A stretch of 64,000 nt of DNA, from the NCBI RefSeq assembly GCF_030848575.1, contig NZ_JAVDDX010000002.1:682001-746000 (forward strand). Direction: 5' to 3'. Positions 9,201-16,566 of this stretch are shown in pieces. Below the pieces are notes generated by a model. It made no database searches. It had not been told where the DNA came from and saw nothing but the letters and a program-made list of their open reading frames with translations. The translations under genes and the position numbers were made by a program. The stretch is from Haloarcula sp. H-GB4. Lineage in GTDB: Archaea > Halobacteriota > Halobacteria > Halobacteriales > Haloarculaceae. The first letter of the stretch is position 1, and each line of letters starts with the position of its first letter.

Positions 9201-10799
9201 ATCGTTGTCCACGTCAGCGTACAGCGGATGGGTTCCGGCAGACAGTTCCGCTTCGTGTGTCAAGCCGTCGTCGTCCGGGTCTGCACGGTTGTCAGTGACC
9301 CCGTCGCCGTCAGCGTCCCTCTCGAGAGGGTCCGTCTTCGTGAGGCGGCGTTCGTCGCTGTCGGTGAGATTGTCCCCGTCCGTGTCGGCGGTGAGGGGAT
9401 CTGTGCCGTATTCGAGTTCAGCGAGCGTACGCAGGTCGTCACCGTCGAAGTCCTCCCACCCGTCAGGAATGCCGTTCTGGCTTTCGTCAGCCCCGGTTGC
9501 CGTGGCGTTACTGTCAGGGTCTAATGGGTCGGTCCCGAGCACATCGGTTTCGTAGTTATCACGCAAGCCGTCTCCGTCTAATAGTAGTGTCGCAGTCGCT
9601 GTCTCACTTTCTGTGACCGACTGTGAATTACCCTTGGAGGCTCCCTGGGACTGCTTATTCGTGCCGTAACCCTTCGCTTTGCCGTTACCGTTCTGCTTCC
9701 GCTTCTTTTGTTTGCCTTTCGCCTTGTGCTTGCCCTTCGCTTTGCCCTGCTTCTGGCCGTTGGCCTTCTGTTTCTCTTGACTTTTCATCCCGCTGCTTGA
9801 GGCCGCTGTATCATCGGTTCCCTGTTCTGAGTCAGACGCTGCAGTGGTGCCTCGCTTGGACACTACAACGGTAATGTTGGCCGTTCGCTCGGTCAACCGG
9901 ACGGGGGCCTGCATCGTTAGATTCTGGTTTGGACCGCTTCCGAAGGTACTGACCGCCTGCGAATGCTGCTTCGTTCCGTCAACGTAGACTGTGACGTTCT
10001 CAAGGTGCCACGGACGACTGTCGCTGACAGTGACCGTAACCGTTCTGTTCGTCGTCGTGGTTCCGTTCCGAACTGGATCCGACCGTGGTCCGACTGTCAC
10101 CGTCGTCGCTGTCTCCGCATCGAGTCTCCCTAGTGCCTTCTGAGATTGAGTCCATGAGTTCCGTAGCGAGCGAACTGCTTTGGCGCGGTGCTTGATTGCA
10201 CGAGCCCCTGTTGTGTCATCGGCTTTCCGGAACTGATTCTGGGCTCGCTGGTAGTGTCGCTCGGCGTTACTGATGTGTGCCTCCGCACTGTTTGCTGTCC
10301 CCGGTGACTCGGTCTCAGTCTGATTCAGGACAGTCCGGGCGTCCGCAAGCGACTGGAACGCCGTTTTGTTATCGGCTGCAACGACGAGTTCGCTAATCCG
10401 GACTGCGTGGGCGCTATCGTTCGTCTTTCCGTACTTCGACAGCCCCTGAAGCGCCTGTGCATCTGCGGTGTATAACTCTTTCGACGAAACGCGGTTCGGA
10501 CCAACGTAGTGTTGGCCAGTCCGGTTAAGCCGGGAATAGGCTCGATTTTGCGCTGATTCGTACGTGCTTCCTGACGTGCTCAGATTGCGTGTATGCAACA
10601 CCGCCGCGCTCTTTAGTGCAACCGCCGGGGCTGCAGAACTGTCCTGGATGTACTCCGGAGACGTATTCTCTGTCACCGGTTCGTTGCCGGCAGTGGACAG
10701 TGCAGATTCCTGTGTCACACCAACTGCCGTCGTAGGTATTGTAGCCGTCACTATCAACAATGCTGCCACCACAGCACCAACCCGCCCCAAACATTCCAT
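6252..10799 (-). CDS. Giant secreted type-3-repeat protein with C-terminal zincin domain (putative polymorphic toxin)
   Basis: A 1515-residue exported protein. Residues 1-28 are a signal peptide; about 35-235 are helical; 240-330 form a beta domain; 337-390 are a very basic Lys/Gly/Gln linker, odd in an acidic proteome. Type-3 calcium-binding repeats (DTDGDN type) fill 405-590. A beta domain at 595-705 ends with an HFS motif at 698-700, as in self-cleaving ZU5-like domains. A lectin-like beta domain spans 740-900, with more repeats at 900-985, 1040 and 1170-1210. The last 300 residues form a zincin with HEIGH at 1436-1440, a conserved Asp pair at 1448-1449 and a Met-turn-like WSIM (Met 1484). 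The closely linked lipoprotein gene and downstream orphan cassette point to a polymorphic toxin. A secreted protease or adhesin is the alternative. Confidence 0.75.
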   Translation of the reverse strand: MECLGRVGAVVAALLIVTATIPTTAVGVTQESALSTAGNEPVTENTSPEYIQDSSAAPAVALKSAAVLHTRNLSTSGSTYESAQNRAYSRLNRTGQHYVGPNRVSSKELYTADAQALQGLSKYGKTNDSAHAVRISELVVAADNKTAFQSLADARTVLNQTETESPGTANSAEAHISNAERHYQRAQNQFRKADDTTGARAIKHRAKAVRSLRNSWTQSQKALGRLDAETATTVTVGPRSDPVRNGTTTTNRTVTVTVSDSRPWHLENVTVYVDGTKQHSQAVSTFGSGPNQNLTMQAPVRLTERTANITVVVSKRGTTAASDSEQGTDDTAASSSGMKSQEKQKANGQKQGKAKGKHKAKGKQKKRKQNGNGKAKGYGTNKQSQGASKGNSQSVTESETATATLLLDGDGLRDNYETDVLGTDPLDPDSNATATGADESQNGIPDGWEDFDGDDLRTLAELEYGTDPLTADTDGDNLTDSDERRLTKTDPLERDADGDGVTDNRADPDDDGLTHEAELSAGTHPLYADVDNDGLTDPAELDVGTDPLSPDTDDDGLSDGDEKTAPFNTDPLDPDTDGDGITDGNETYTTTARNESLGASVNITGAGNVSAETTVAEPVNVRYQDDYAPNGTAAPFIEFESDANFTQAEISIEYNESRMSGAESNASIYWFNESANRYEHVPSSVDTTSNTVTANTTHFSTYTVFDTDAWNEYLTERNDIISKSPDRSKVGEIESWTFENMPDSIAESNWTCDVESRDGGYSDEPANGACEIEADRDAIRVGERTNRERTLSRSITLPDNPQVYVIANVTAHIQSAWSHAAATLAVTDEDGKTDIYRLENDYSSGWQTENAVRRVNISEHAGEDVTVTLRADARHTGGDYSWIRAHNVRFVSPSNETVRVDSDEDGISDFREVTGIPLANGPTVTLDPNDADTDGDGIPDGEEVDMSETIENEPPNEQSLVTGYRWTSNPAQGNADTDGDGLADSLEKGGWTIQTVNKSGEVYRYDYACETDDGCEAQSDSIRVTSDPMSWDSDDDGLTDPEEKNLTHTDPSAERTYNITAERSETFEQVFDGRGSYPRTNLQNQMGLDTDRMQGVDDLSDPEFTDASDSFDFVTTDQRGLDQFVFRGLDGNPQTDYWISNKKEIRTANPDHRQPDADPALGSETDPWDPDTDDDGLTDGQEIDGVQDGSSGSVYKTDPTDPDTDGDGYWDGWIGVYDVGHTDNVVLYRENLQSGDGIEGREIVAEQAGVHERWQVKDVPDSVTAATVDYDNDGRVERSNLQVGELQWDTDPATQSETVDLSIETDFVAGLPNQRLNSSGWERGIEDNYALYGIDIDIVRDERLSDPIANSAPRSISTDADQYMAVTTESIFPGTGFNAYATTESYIPVQLPLRGMYVYAESIVDIGAPGRVDQRHLAQSPYNNETQVVAAHVAMHEIGHSFGAGVNDDKGLGWLPQDEVYSQSNNDATPERLTSGRATAWSIMRSGWTDSAVHTADGKLYYAFSIEEMVTASEP

Positions 10800-10817
10800 A
10801 GTTTAGACTGTTAAATT

Positions 10818-10827
10818 TATTATATAG
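10818..10827 (-). promoter_or_regulatory. TATA-box promoter of the giant secreted protein
   Basis: Read on the minus strand, CTATATAATA lies 19-28 bases before the ATG at 10799. With the usual haloarchaeal distance of about 25-27 bases from box centre to start site, transcription begins at or within a few bases of the ATG, so the mRNA is probably leaderless. The same transcript is expected to carry the lipoprotein gene at 5823-6245. Confidence 0.6.
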
Positions 10828-11199
10828 TTCTTACGGATATGCTTCTGTTCATAATATAACAGCAGCTGATATGTCGCAAATAAGCTGTGCTGGATCTGTG
10901 CCTGCGACGAGTAGGGCCTCACAAATGGCCGTATCCACTCGTCCGTGGGTAACACTCACAGTAAGACGACCTGCCCGTGATTTCCGAGTAAGTCTAGCCA
11001 TCGAACCAGCGGTAACCGCCGAAAACGCTGCTCTTCAGCGGTGCGTACTGCCTGGTTTCACACAGGACGGCGACTCACCCGACTGAATCAGTCGAAATTA
11101 CTGCCTAGCGGGTATGAGACGTTGTCTATGACACGTCGCTCTCTACATCTCCAAAAAGTGCCTTCGAGCGAATGTATCTCCAGTCCAGGCAGAGAACCG
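10828..11199. other. Intergenic region, no gene seen
   Basis: About 370 bases between the start of the secreted-protein operon and the end of the endonuclease IV gene. A 71-codon forward frame at 10871-11086 has unconvincing composition and no recognisable motif. GC rises gradually to the right, marking the end of the AT-rich island. I see no RNA gene or repeat. Confidence 0.4.
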
Positions 11200-12033
11200 C
11201 TACTCGCCGCGGAGTTCCTTGACGCGCTCGATGTTCCAGGCGAAGCTCTTGCCGTCCTCGGTCGGCGTCTCAAGCACCAGCGGCACGTCGCGGATGGCGT
11301 CGTGGTTGACGAACGCGCGCATCCCGTCCTCGCCGATGTGGCCCTCACCGATATGGGCGTGTTCGTCCTTGTTCGTCCCGCACTCGTGTTTGGAGTCGTT
11401 GAGATGAACACAGGCGAGATCCTCGAATCCGACGACCTCGTCGAACTCCGCGAGCGTCTCGTCGACGGCCTCGGGCGTCGAAAGGTCGTAGCCCGCAGCG
11501 AACATGTGGGCCGTGTCGAGACAGAACTCGATGTCCTGGTCCGTGTGCTCTCGGACCGTCGCCAGGTGCTCGAACTGGCCGCCAAGTTTCGTCCCGCTGC
11601 CGGCGTCGGACTCGACCAGCACGGTGACGCCCTCAGGGATATCGAGGTCGTCCAGCACGCTCGCGGCGTTGTCAAGCCCGCCATCGACGCCCGCGCCGGT
11701 GTGGGCGCCGAGGTGGACGTTGACGTACTCGATTCCCAGCTTCGCGGCGGCGTCGACCTCCTTTTGCATAGAGTCCAGTGACTTCTCGCGGAGGTCGTCT
11801 TTGGGCGTACAGAGATTGACCAGATACGACGAGTGGATGACCCACGGGCCGACGCCGTGGTCGACTGTGAGGTCGCGGAACTGTTCGGCCTCGTCGTCGT
11901 CGATGTTCGGGTCCTGCCAGACCTGCGGCGAGTGCGAGAAGATCTGCCCGCAGTTGCCGCTGTACTCGACCTGTTCCTCGACAGCGTTGTAGACGCCGCC
12001 GGCGATAGAGGTGTGTGCCCCGACTCGTACCAT
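11200..12033 (-). CDS. nfo: Endonuclease IV (apurinic/apyrimidinic endonuclease)
   Basis: A 277-residue metal-dependent TIM-barrel enzyme that cuts DNA 5' to abasic sites in base-excision repair. The N-terminus [14 protein letters not shown] is the family signature; further motifs are [24 protein letters not shown] and [21 protein letters not shown], which hold the His, Glu and Asp ligands of the zinc cluster, followed by ETP near the end. Length is typical. The ATG at 12033 gives the canonical N-terminus; the reading frame extends upstream but adds nothing conserved. It probably forms a unit of its own, since the upstream membrane-protein gene ends 40 bases before. Confidence 0.93.
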   Translation of the reverse strand: MVRVGAHTSIAGGVYNAVEEQVEYSGNCGQIFSHSPQVWQDPNIDDDEAEQFRDLTVDHGVGPWVIHSSYLVNLCTPKDDLREKSLDSMQKEVDAAAKLGIEYVNVHLGAHTGAGVDGGLDNAASVLDDLDIPEGVTVLVESDAGSGTKLGGQFEHLATVREHTDQDIEFCLDTAHMFAAGYDLSTPEAVDETLAEFDEVVGFEDLACVHLNDSKHECGTNKDEHAHIGEGHIGEDGMRAFVNHDAIRDVPLVLETPTEDGKSFAWNIERVKELRGE

Positions 12034-12073
12034 GCACACCGGTCGGTGACGCCCGACAAAAGAGGTTCCGGAG

Positions 12074-12391
12074 TCAGAGCCACTCACGAGCGGGCGGAAT
12101 CACGCCGAGACTCGACGCAACGAGGTAGACGCCAAAGAGGATGAAAACGGCGGAAACGAGCAACGAAATCAGTGTCACATCTGCAAGCAGTGCGGACGCG
12201 CCGGTGGCAATCAGGACGATTCCGATGCCGACCAGCATGAGCGTCCCGAGCGCGCCGAGCACCGCGTCCTCAGCTGCGACACGAACAATCGCGTACAGTT
12301 CTTCCTCAGAAAGCGCTGCAACGGTGCCGTCGGTTGCCGGAGGGTCGGTGGAGGTGTCGACAGGGTCGTCATCAGCGGGGGACGAGACCAT
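12074..12391 (-). CDS. Small two-helix membrane protein
   Basis: Read from MVSSPADDD at 12391, the protein has 105 residues: an acidic N-terminal tail, a short amphipathic segment ([16 protein letters not shown]) and two hydrophobic helices at about 46-65 and 70-92. An in-frame ATG at 12442 would lengthen the soluble tail. It resembles uncharacterised haloarchaeal membrane proteins; no enzymatic motif is visible. It lies directly upstream of nfo on the same strand with a 40-base gap, so co-transcription is possible, without an obvious functional link. Confidence 0.7.
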   Translation of the reverse strand: MVSSPADDDPVDTSTDPPATDGTVAALSEEELYAIVRVAAEDAVLGALGTLMLVGIGIVLIATGASALLADVTLISLLVSAVFILFGVYLVASSLGVIPPAREWL

Positions 12392-12562
12392 GCCATCGCT
12401 TGGCCGGGGTGCCACAAAACGGTGACGTAGGTCTGTTGTCATAACCGGCGGACAGTCCACTCTCGTAGCCTCGTCATCGCAGATGTGAGATCGGCATTGA
12501 CGCGACTATAAATACTTGTCAATAGCTAACTACAGAGAGAAATTGATTTCGAAGGACCAGTA

Positions 12563-12578
12563 ATCGACTTATGTCGAT
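12563..12578. promoter_or_regulatory. Inverted repeat upstream of HTH_10 regulator
   Basis: ATCGAC-TTAT-GTCGAT, a perfect 6-base inverted repeat with a 4-base spacer, ends 23 bases before the regulator start at 12602. A TATA-like TATAAATAC at about 12508-12516 would give a leader of about 60 bases containing the repeat. It could be an operator for autoregulation or a short RNA hairpin. Confidence 0.4.
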
Positions 12579-12601
12579 ACTCCTAGTTTAGTAATAGACA
12601 G

Positions 12602-13351
12602 ATGACCGAATCACAGCCCGCAGTTGCGGACACACGCGAGTTCGAGTTCGTCTTGCAGTTCGACGCAGGAGCTGATAAGCTGATGGACGTGTTTCGGCAA
12701 CACGAGAGCCTCTCTGTGTGGTCCTCGGCCATCTTCGTCGGTGACGACCATATGTGGCGGCTGGACCACGCGAAAGGGACACCCGAGGCCCTAGATGCGT
12801 TCGACGAGGTCTTTCTGGACGAAGACCGCTGTAACGAGTGTTTCGACGTCGTGAGCTGTGAGACGACACGGACTTACCACGTACTGGACCGCGGAGAATC
12901 GTCACGGACAGTGTACACGTTGCGTCGCGAACTCAGCGGCTGTCAGTCGCTGCCGAGTTTCCTACACCGGCACGTCAGCGAAGGCACTATCTTCGAATCC
13001 CGACGGACGGGCGATGAGTACCGCTGGCGCGTTCTCTATCCAGGGTCCAACCCAATCGGCGAGGTGTACGACAAAATCGAATCGAGCCTCCGCGATGGCG
13101 TCACGCTCTCAGTGTCTCACATAACCAGTGCCGGAAACTGGAAGGCGACCGAACGGGTCGCGACGAACTTCTCGCCCCAGCAGTGGCGGGTGCTGAAGGC
13201 CGCCGTGACCCACGGCTACTACGAGCGACCGCGGGAAGTCTCAGTCAAGGACCTCGCATCGATACTGGACGAGCCACGGTCGACCGTGCAGTATCAGCTC
13301 CGGACTGCCGAGGACCGCATCGTCTCGCAGTTTGTCGAAGAAACACTCTGA
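12602..13351 (+). CDS. HTH_10 (Bat-type) transcriptional regulator with conserved Cys/His cluster
   Basis: A 249-residue DNA-binding protein. The C-terminal 55 residues are the HTH_10 domain found in bacterio-opsin activator proteins: LSPQQ-like opening, GYYERPREVSVKDLA, then the recognition helix region RSTVQYQLRTAED. The N-terminal 190 residues form a sensor-like domain with C77, C80, C86, C114 and H124. The same residues at identical spacing occur in the paralogue at 33605-34390, which suggests a metal or redox sensor. The ATG at 12602 is preceded by an inverted repeat that may be its own operator. The gene stands alone between convergent or distant neighbours, so its targets are unknown. 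Confidence 0.85.
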   Translation: MTESQPAVADTREFEFVLQFDAGADKLMDVFRQHESLSVWSSAIFVGDDHMWRLDHAKGTPEALDAFDEVFLDEDRCNECFDVVSCETTRTYHVLDRGESSRTVYTLRRELSGCQSLPSFLHRHVSEGTIFESRRTGDEYRWRVLYPGSNPIGEVYDKIESSLRDGVTLSVSHITSAGNWKATERVATNFSPQQWRVLKAAVTHGYYERPREVSVKDLASILDEPRSTVQYQLRTAEDRIVSQFVEETL

Positions 13352-13686
13352 ACGCGGAGTGAGCGAGCGGAGCCAGCCGACCAGCACAGTCATTTCCTCG
13401 AGATTCAGGTCCAGCAATCCCTATAATCCGTCCCTCGCTACCAGGACCCCGAGTGATATCTGAGGACTGTTCGCTGTGTTAGTATATACTAAACTTCGTG
13501 TATGTTTCGACCGTACAGTGACAGCCACGAAAGAGGCCATAATAGCCGTTGTGAATCCCATTTCTTTATTCATAGGAGTGGCTGAAAGAGTCAGTTAGTA
13601 ACCCTGTCCAGTGAATGGTCGATATAATTACCATTCTTGGAGTGTCTGATTAAAATACTTACTATACTACATACATTATCGTGTGT
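13352..13686. other. Intergenic region with a perfect 14-base palindrome
   Basis: No gene seen in 335 bases. TTAGTATATACTAA at 13479-13492 is a perfect palindrome and could be an operator or a TATA element. A second AT-rich element, TTAAAATACT near 13651, has the right spacing to start a leaderless transcript at about 13681-13687 for the Nudix-like gene. Confidence 0.45.
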
Positions 13687-14193
13687 ATGGATTCGTTCTC
13701 TAGTCCGGAATCATTGCGCGACCACGCTGGGATTTCATTTCAAGAACAGATGCGAACCCTGACTATGACTGAATTCGAAACAGTCGCCGCCGAAGTCGAT
13801 AGTCATGCTGCCGTTGGGATTACCAACGATGATGGCGAGGTCCTTTTGATGAACGACGGTTCCCACGGCTGGACGCTTATTGCGTTCCCTGTCGACCCTA
13901 CCGAAGACTGGACGGCTGTCACCCGTCAAGAGGCAGAAAGCCTGCTTGATGTCACAGTTGTCCTCGAACGGATCGAAACGGTTCGTCGAATCGACTTCCA
14001 TCCCGAGAGCAATAACGACCGGCGCTTTTCGATCTACCACGTGATTTTCACTGCTTCTATCGAAGGTGATGTCGTCGTTGCAGAATCCGAAACCACGACC
14101 GATGAGGATCTGACACTCCGGTGGTTTGACAGCGTTCCAGACAATCAGGAAGACGAAGTTGCAGACGATATTGCGCGCTTCCTAGAAGGCTAA
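13687..14193 (+). CDS. Degenerate Nudix-like protein
   Basis: A 168-residue soluble protein with the fold order of haloarchaeal Nudix hydrolases: a helical N-terminus, then AVGITNDDGEVLLM (first strands), a segment at about residues 68-90 where the Nudix box should be, and the strands FSIYHVIFTASIEG and LRWFDSVP. The Nudix box GX5EX7REUXEEXGU is largely missing: the expected Arg-Glu and Glu-Glu pairs read RQEAESLLDV. Hydrolysis is therefore unlikely, and a binding or regulatory role is more probable. The start may be GTG 13681 or ATG 13687; the AT-rich element near 13651 favours a leaderless message from either. Confidence 0.65.
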   Translation: MDSFSSPESLRDHAGISFQEQMRTLTMTEFETVAAEVDSHAAVGITNDDGEVLLMNDGSHGWTLIAFPVDPTEDWTAVTRQEAESLLDVTVVLERIETVRRIDFHPESNNDRRFSIYHVIFTASIEGDVVVAESETTTDEDLTLRWFDSVPDNQEDEVADDIARFLEG

Positions 14194-14276
14194 ATTGTGT
14201 GCTGAACAATGGGGAATCCGAGCGAATCCAGTATTTACGAGTGTTTGAATTCCACCCCGACCGTTCCGGAGTGGTG

Positions 14277-15071
14277 TCAGGGCAACCGTCGAATCCACTC
14301 GTCTGCGTCATATTTCTCTTTTGCGTGCTCGCGTGCGCGTGCGAGCTCGTCGTCCGTCCACGATCCCGCCGACGCGTCGACCCACTCGGCCAGTGTCGAG
14401 CGGAGCGTCTCGACAGCCTCGGCGCGGTCGATATCGGTGTATTCGTCTATCGCACCGACGCGCTCAGTGAATCGCTCCGAGTCGGGGTCGGCAGTGAAAC
14501 AGCCGCAATGGCGGTCAGGCCGTAGCGAGACAGACAGGGAGCCGTGCTGGATAACGGCGTTCTTCTGGCGGTACTGCGCGTTCCCACTGAGTTTGCGACC
14601 ATCGGGACCGACGATATCGTGGGCCGGGTGGAGTTGCCGCAGGTAACAGGCCGGCTGATGGACCGCCGACCGCTCGTCGTCAGCGAAGGAGGCGTCGACG
14701 CCCATACGCTCGAACGCGTCAAGGACGGGCTCACAGAACTGCTCGTAACACTCCATCAGATCACCCGGAACGGCGTCAGCCGGCGCGATGATGCCGTACG
14801 AGATGTCCGCCACGCTGTCATGGTAGATTGCGCCGCCGCCAGTGGGTCGCCGTGTTACCCCAACGTCCTCGCGCTCGCAGAACGCCCAGTCGATCGTGTC
14901 CGGGTCCTGTCCGTAGCCCAGTGACAGCGTATCGGGCCAAGTGTACACCCGCACCGTTGCCGGACCGCCCGCGGCGACGGTTTCGGCAGCGGCCGCTTCC
15001 AGTGCCATCGTCATCGGTCCGGGTCGTGTTTCCTCGCCGATGACGCGCCAATCCAGGTCGGCCAGTGACAT
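14277..15071 (-). CDS. lplA: Lipoate-protein ligase A family (BPL/LplA fold)
   Basis: A 264-residue cytosolic enzyme that attaches lipoate (or octanoate) to carrier proteins such as 2-oxoacid dehydrogenase E2 or GcvH. Visible signatures: RRPTGGGAIYHD near residues 74-85 (lipoyl-AMP binding loop) and GRKLSGNAQYR near 157-168 with the catalytic-type Lys in KLSGNA. VTRRPTGG and the C-terminal helical region match the family, and length is typical of the single-domain ligases. No E2 or glycine-cleavage genes are next to it. A biotin-ligase relative or octanoyl transferase (LipM-type) activity cannot be excluded from sequence alone. Confidence 0.87.
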   Translation of the reverse strand: MSLADLDWRVIGEETRPGPMTMALEAAAAETVAAGGPATVRVYTWPDTLSLGYGQDPDTIDWAFCEREDVGVTRRPTGGGAIYHDSVADISYGIIAPADAVPGDLMECYEQFCEPVLDAFERMGVDASFADDERSAVHQPACYLRQLHPAHDIVGPDGRKLSGNAQYRQKNAVIQHGSLSVSLRPDRHCGCFTADPDSERFTERVGAIDEYTDIDRAEAVETLRSTLAEWVDASAGSWTDDELARAREHAKEKYDADEWIRRLP

Positions 15072-15198
15072 ACCCGGGCTTCGTGACGCGATGCGATATG
15101 AATTGTGGGCTAGCAGTCGCTGGCCTGACCGACGGGGGCGTGTTTATGCAAACCGCCGGAAAGCCTGTTTCCACCCACGAAAACAACAGACGCAGGGC

Positions 15199-15675
15199 CT
15201 AGCCCTGAACGTTCCCGCACTCGGTACAGGTGAGTTCGAACCGGCCGTCAGCAATGGCGACGCTCTGGGTCGTCTCCGCGTCGCACTCCGGGCAGTGCGC
15301 TCTCGATTCCAGATCGTCCCAGTCATGAGTTGCACCGGGCGCGCCGAAGGCCCAGCCGATGACGCGCTCGTCGCCGGAGTTGTACCCCTGCTGGAACTCG
15401 CCGGGTTCGAAGCGAATCAGTTCGCCGCCCGAAACGTCGACTTCCTCGCGGTCGAGACCGACCTCGAAGGTGGTCTGTCCCTGCTCGATGTAGAACACCT
15501 CTTCCTGATCGTGGTGGCGGTGAAGGCTCCCCGAGAAGGAGTCACCGGGTTTGAGTTCGAAGTAATTCGCCGCGAAATGCTCGGTCCCGAGTTTTCGGGA
15601 GACGGGCTTGCGGATGTCATGTACCTCCATCGGATTCCGTTCAACCGGTACGTCGTCGATAGTTACTGTGTCCAT
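15199..15675 (-). CDS. Cupin protein with C-terminal zinc ribbon
   Basis: A 158-residue protein in two parts. Residues 20-115 are a cupin barrel with the metal-binding set HRHHDQEEVFYIEQG near 53-67 and a later GEFQQGYNSG. The last 35 residues are a zinc-ribbon-like module with CPEC and CTEC pairs about 20 residues apart. The start at 15675 (MDTVTIDDVPVERN) is preferred; an upstream start would add a basic stretch without similarity. The cupin may bind or transform a small molecule and the ribbon may bind partners or nucleic acid. It stands alone; the neighbouring genes give no pathway. Confidence 0.75.
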   Translation of the reverse strand: MDTVTIDDVPVERNPMEVHDIRKPVSRKLGTEHFAANYFELKPGDSFSGSLHRHHDQEEVFYIEQGQTTFEVGLDREEVDVSGGELIRFEPGEFQQGYNSGDERVIGWAFGAPGATHDWDDLESRAHCPECDAETTQSVAIADGRFELTCTECGNVQG

Positions 15676-15800
15676 AGTCAATGTTGTCCTGGGTCGGGCC
15701 CCTGTGATGTGTTTGCAATCCGGCATTAGAGGACACTGTTCCGGAGTTTATAGTTTTTCGGGACGACACAGTCGCTCTGGGAGTTCACGGGCAAAGCGGA

Positions 15801-16478
15801 CTACGCCATCGATGCGGGACGCTGTTCGAGTATGTCAGCCATCACGTGGGCCTCGGCCTTCCGAAGGTGTTCGGCGGCAGTTCCGGGTGCACAGCCGAGT
15901 TTGTCGGCAACATCGTCGACACCGCCCTCGCGAGGGTTGCCGTAGTACCCACAGTCGACGGCGGCGGCGACAGCCTCGAACTGCCGGTCGGTGAGCGCCG
16001 CACCGGTGTTGAGTCGGCGGCTGTCGTACTCCCCCACCTCCCGCACGTCGACAGAGATACCGTCTGGCACCGTCTCGACTGCCTGCTGGACCGTCCCGCC
16101 CGGACCGACCAGCGTGAGCCCGACAGTACCATCGGTGCGGTATGCGACCGGCGAGACGATGACCAGACCGGCCCGCGTGAGAGCGTTGACGAGGTCGTGA
16201 CCGGTCGCCGACGGCGAATCCTGTACGTAGAGGTAGAACGTCTCGTCGGGACACGTCGAAATGGCGTACTCCCGGACAGTATCGGCCTGTTCCAGTGCCG
16301 CTCGGTAGGGCTCCGGCGGGAAGCCGTCGACGTGAAACAGCAGCGTCTGGAGGTCGGTACCGATGTCGTTGCCCCGGAGAAGATAGCTCGCCTCGTAGCC
16401 GTCATGCTCGACAACAAACTGGTGCATCGGGTGGCGGACCTCGGGGGCCATCCACAGCGAGAGCGTGACGTACTTCAT
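15801..16478 (-). CDS. HTH_10 (Bat-type) transcriptional regulator
   Basis: A 225-residue protein starting MKYVTLSLWMAPEVRHPMH. Residues 1-150 form a sensor-like domain typical of this group; about 165-220 are the HTH_10 domain (LTDRQFEAVAAAVDCGYYG, then DDVADKLGCAPGTAAEHL). It lacks the Cys/His cluster of the regulators at 12602 and 33605. A TATA-like TATTTTAAGTACC lies 25-30 bases before the ATG (leaderless message) and is bracketed by a GAGGT/ACCTC inverted repeat. It is divergent from the nuoCD-type gene across 88 bases, so it may regulate that gene, itself, or both. Confidence 0.85.
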   Translation of the reverse strand: MKYVTLSLWMAPEVRHPMHQFVVEHDGYEASYLLRGNDIGTDLQTLLFHVDGFPPEPYRAALEQADTVREYAISTCPDETFYLYVQDSPSATGHDLVNALTRAGLVIVSPVAYRTDGTVGLTLVGPGGTVQQAVETVPDGISVDVREVGEYDSRRLNTGAALTDRQFEAVAAAVDCGYYGNPREGGVDDVADKLGCAPGTAAEHLRKAEAHVMADILEQRPASMA

Positions 16479-16493
16479 ACCTGACTGTTCCAA

Positions 16494-16513
16494 GAGGTAC
16501 TTAAAATAACCTC
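16494..16513. promoter_or_regulatory. Inverted repeat flanking regulator TATA box
   Basis: GAGGT (16494-16498) and ACCTC (16509-16513) surround the AT core ACTTAAAATA. On the minus strand the core is the TATA box of the HTH_10 gene at 15801-16478. A protein bound here would block TFB/TBP, as expected of an autoregulatory site. It lies 54 bases before the divergent nuoCD-type gene. Confidence 0.45.
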
Positions 16514-16566
16514 GGGAGTGAGGGGACAGGCCGAGGACGGCAGCCGGCGAACGGTCGACCACGGAG

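Noticed and set aside
9040-9560. Regular repeats that could look like a CRISPR array
   Set aside because: They are in-frame calcium-binding type-3 repeats of the secreted protein, of unequal length and sequence, without spacers.
10871-11086. A 71-codon forward frame in an intergenic gap
   Set aside because: Composition unlike neighbouring proteins and no promoter or motif; kept only as intergenic.
11041-11781. A 246-codon forward frame
   Set aside because: Antisense to endonuclease IV, which has complete family signatures.
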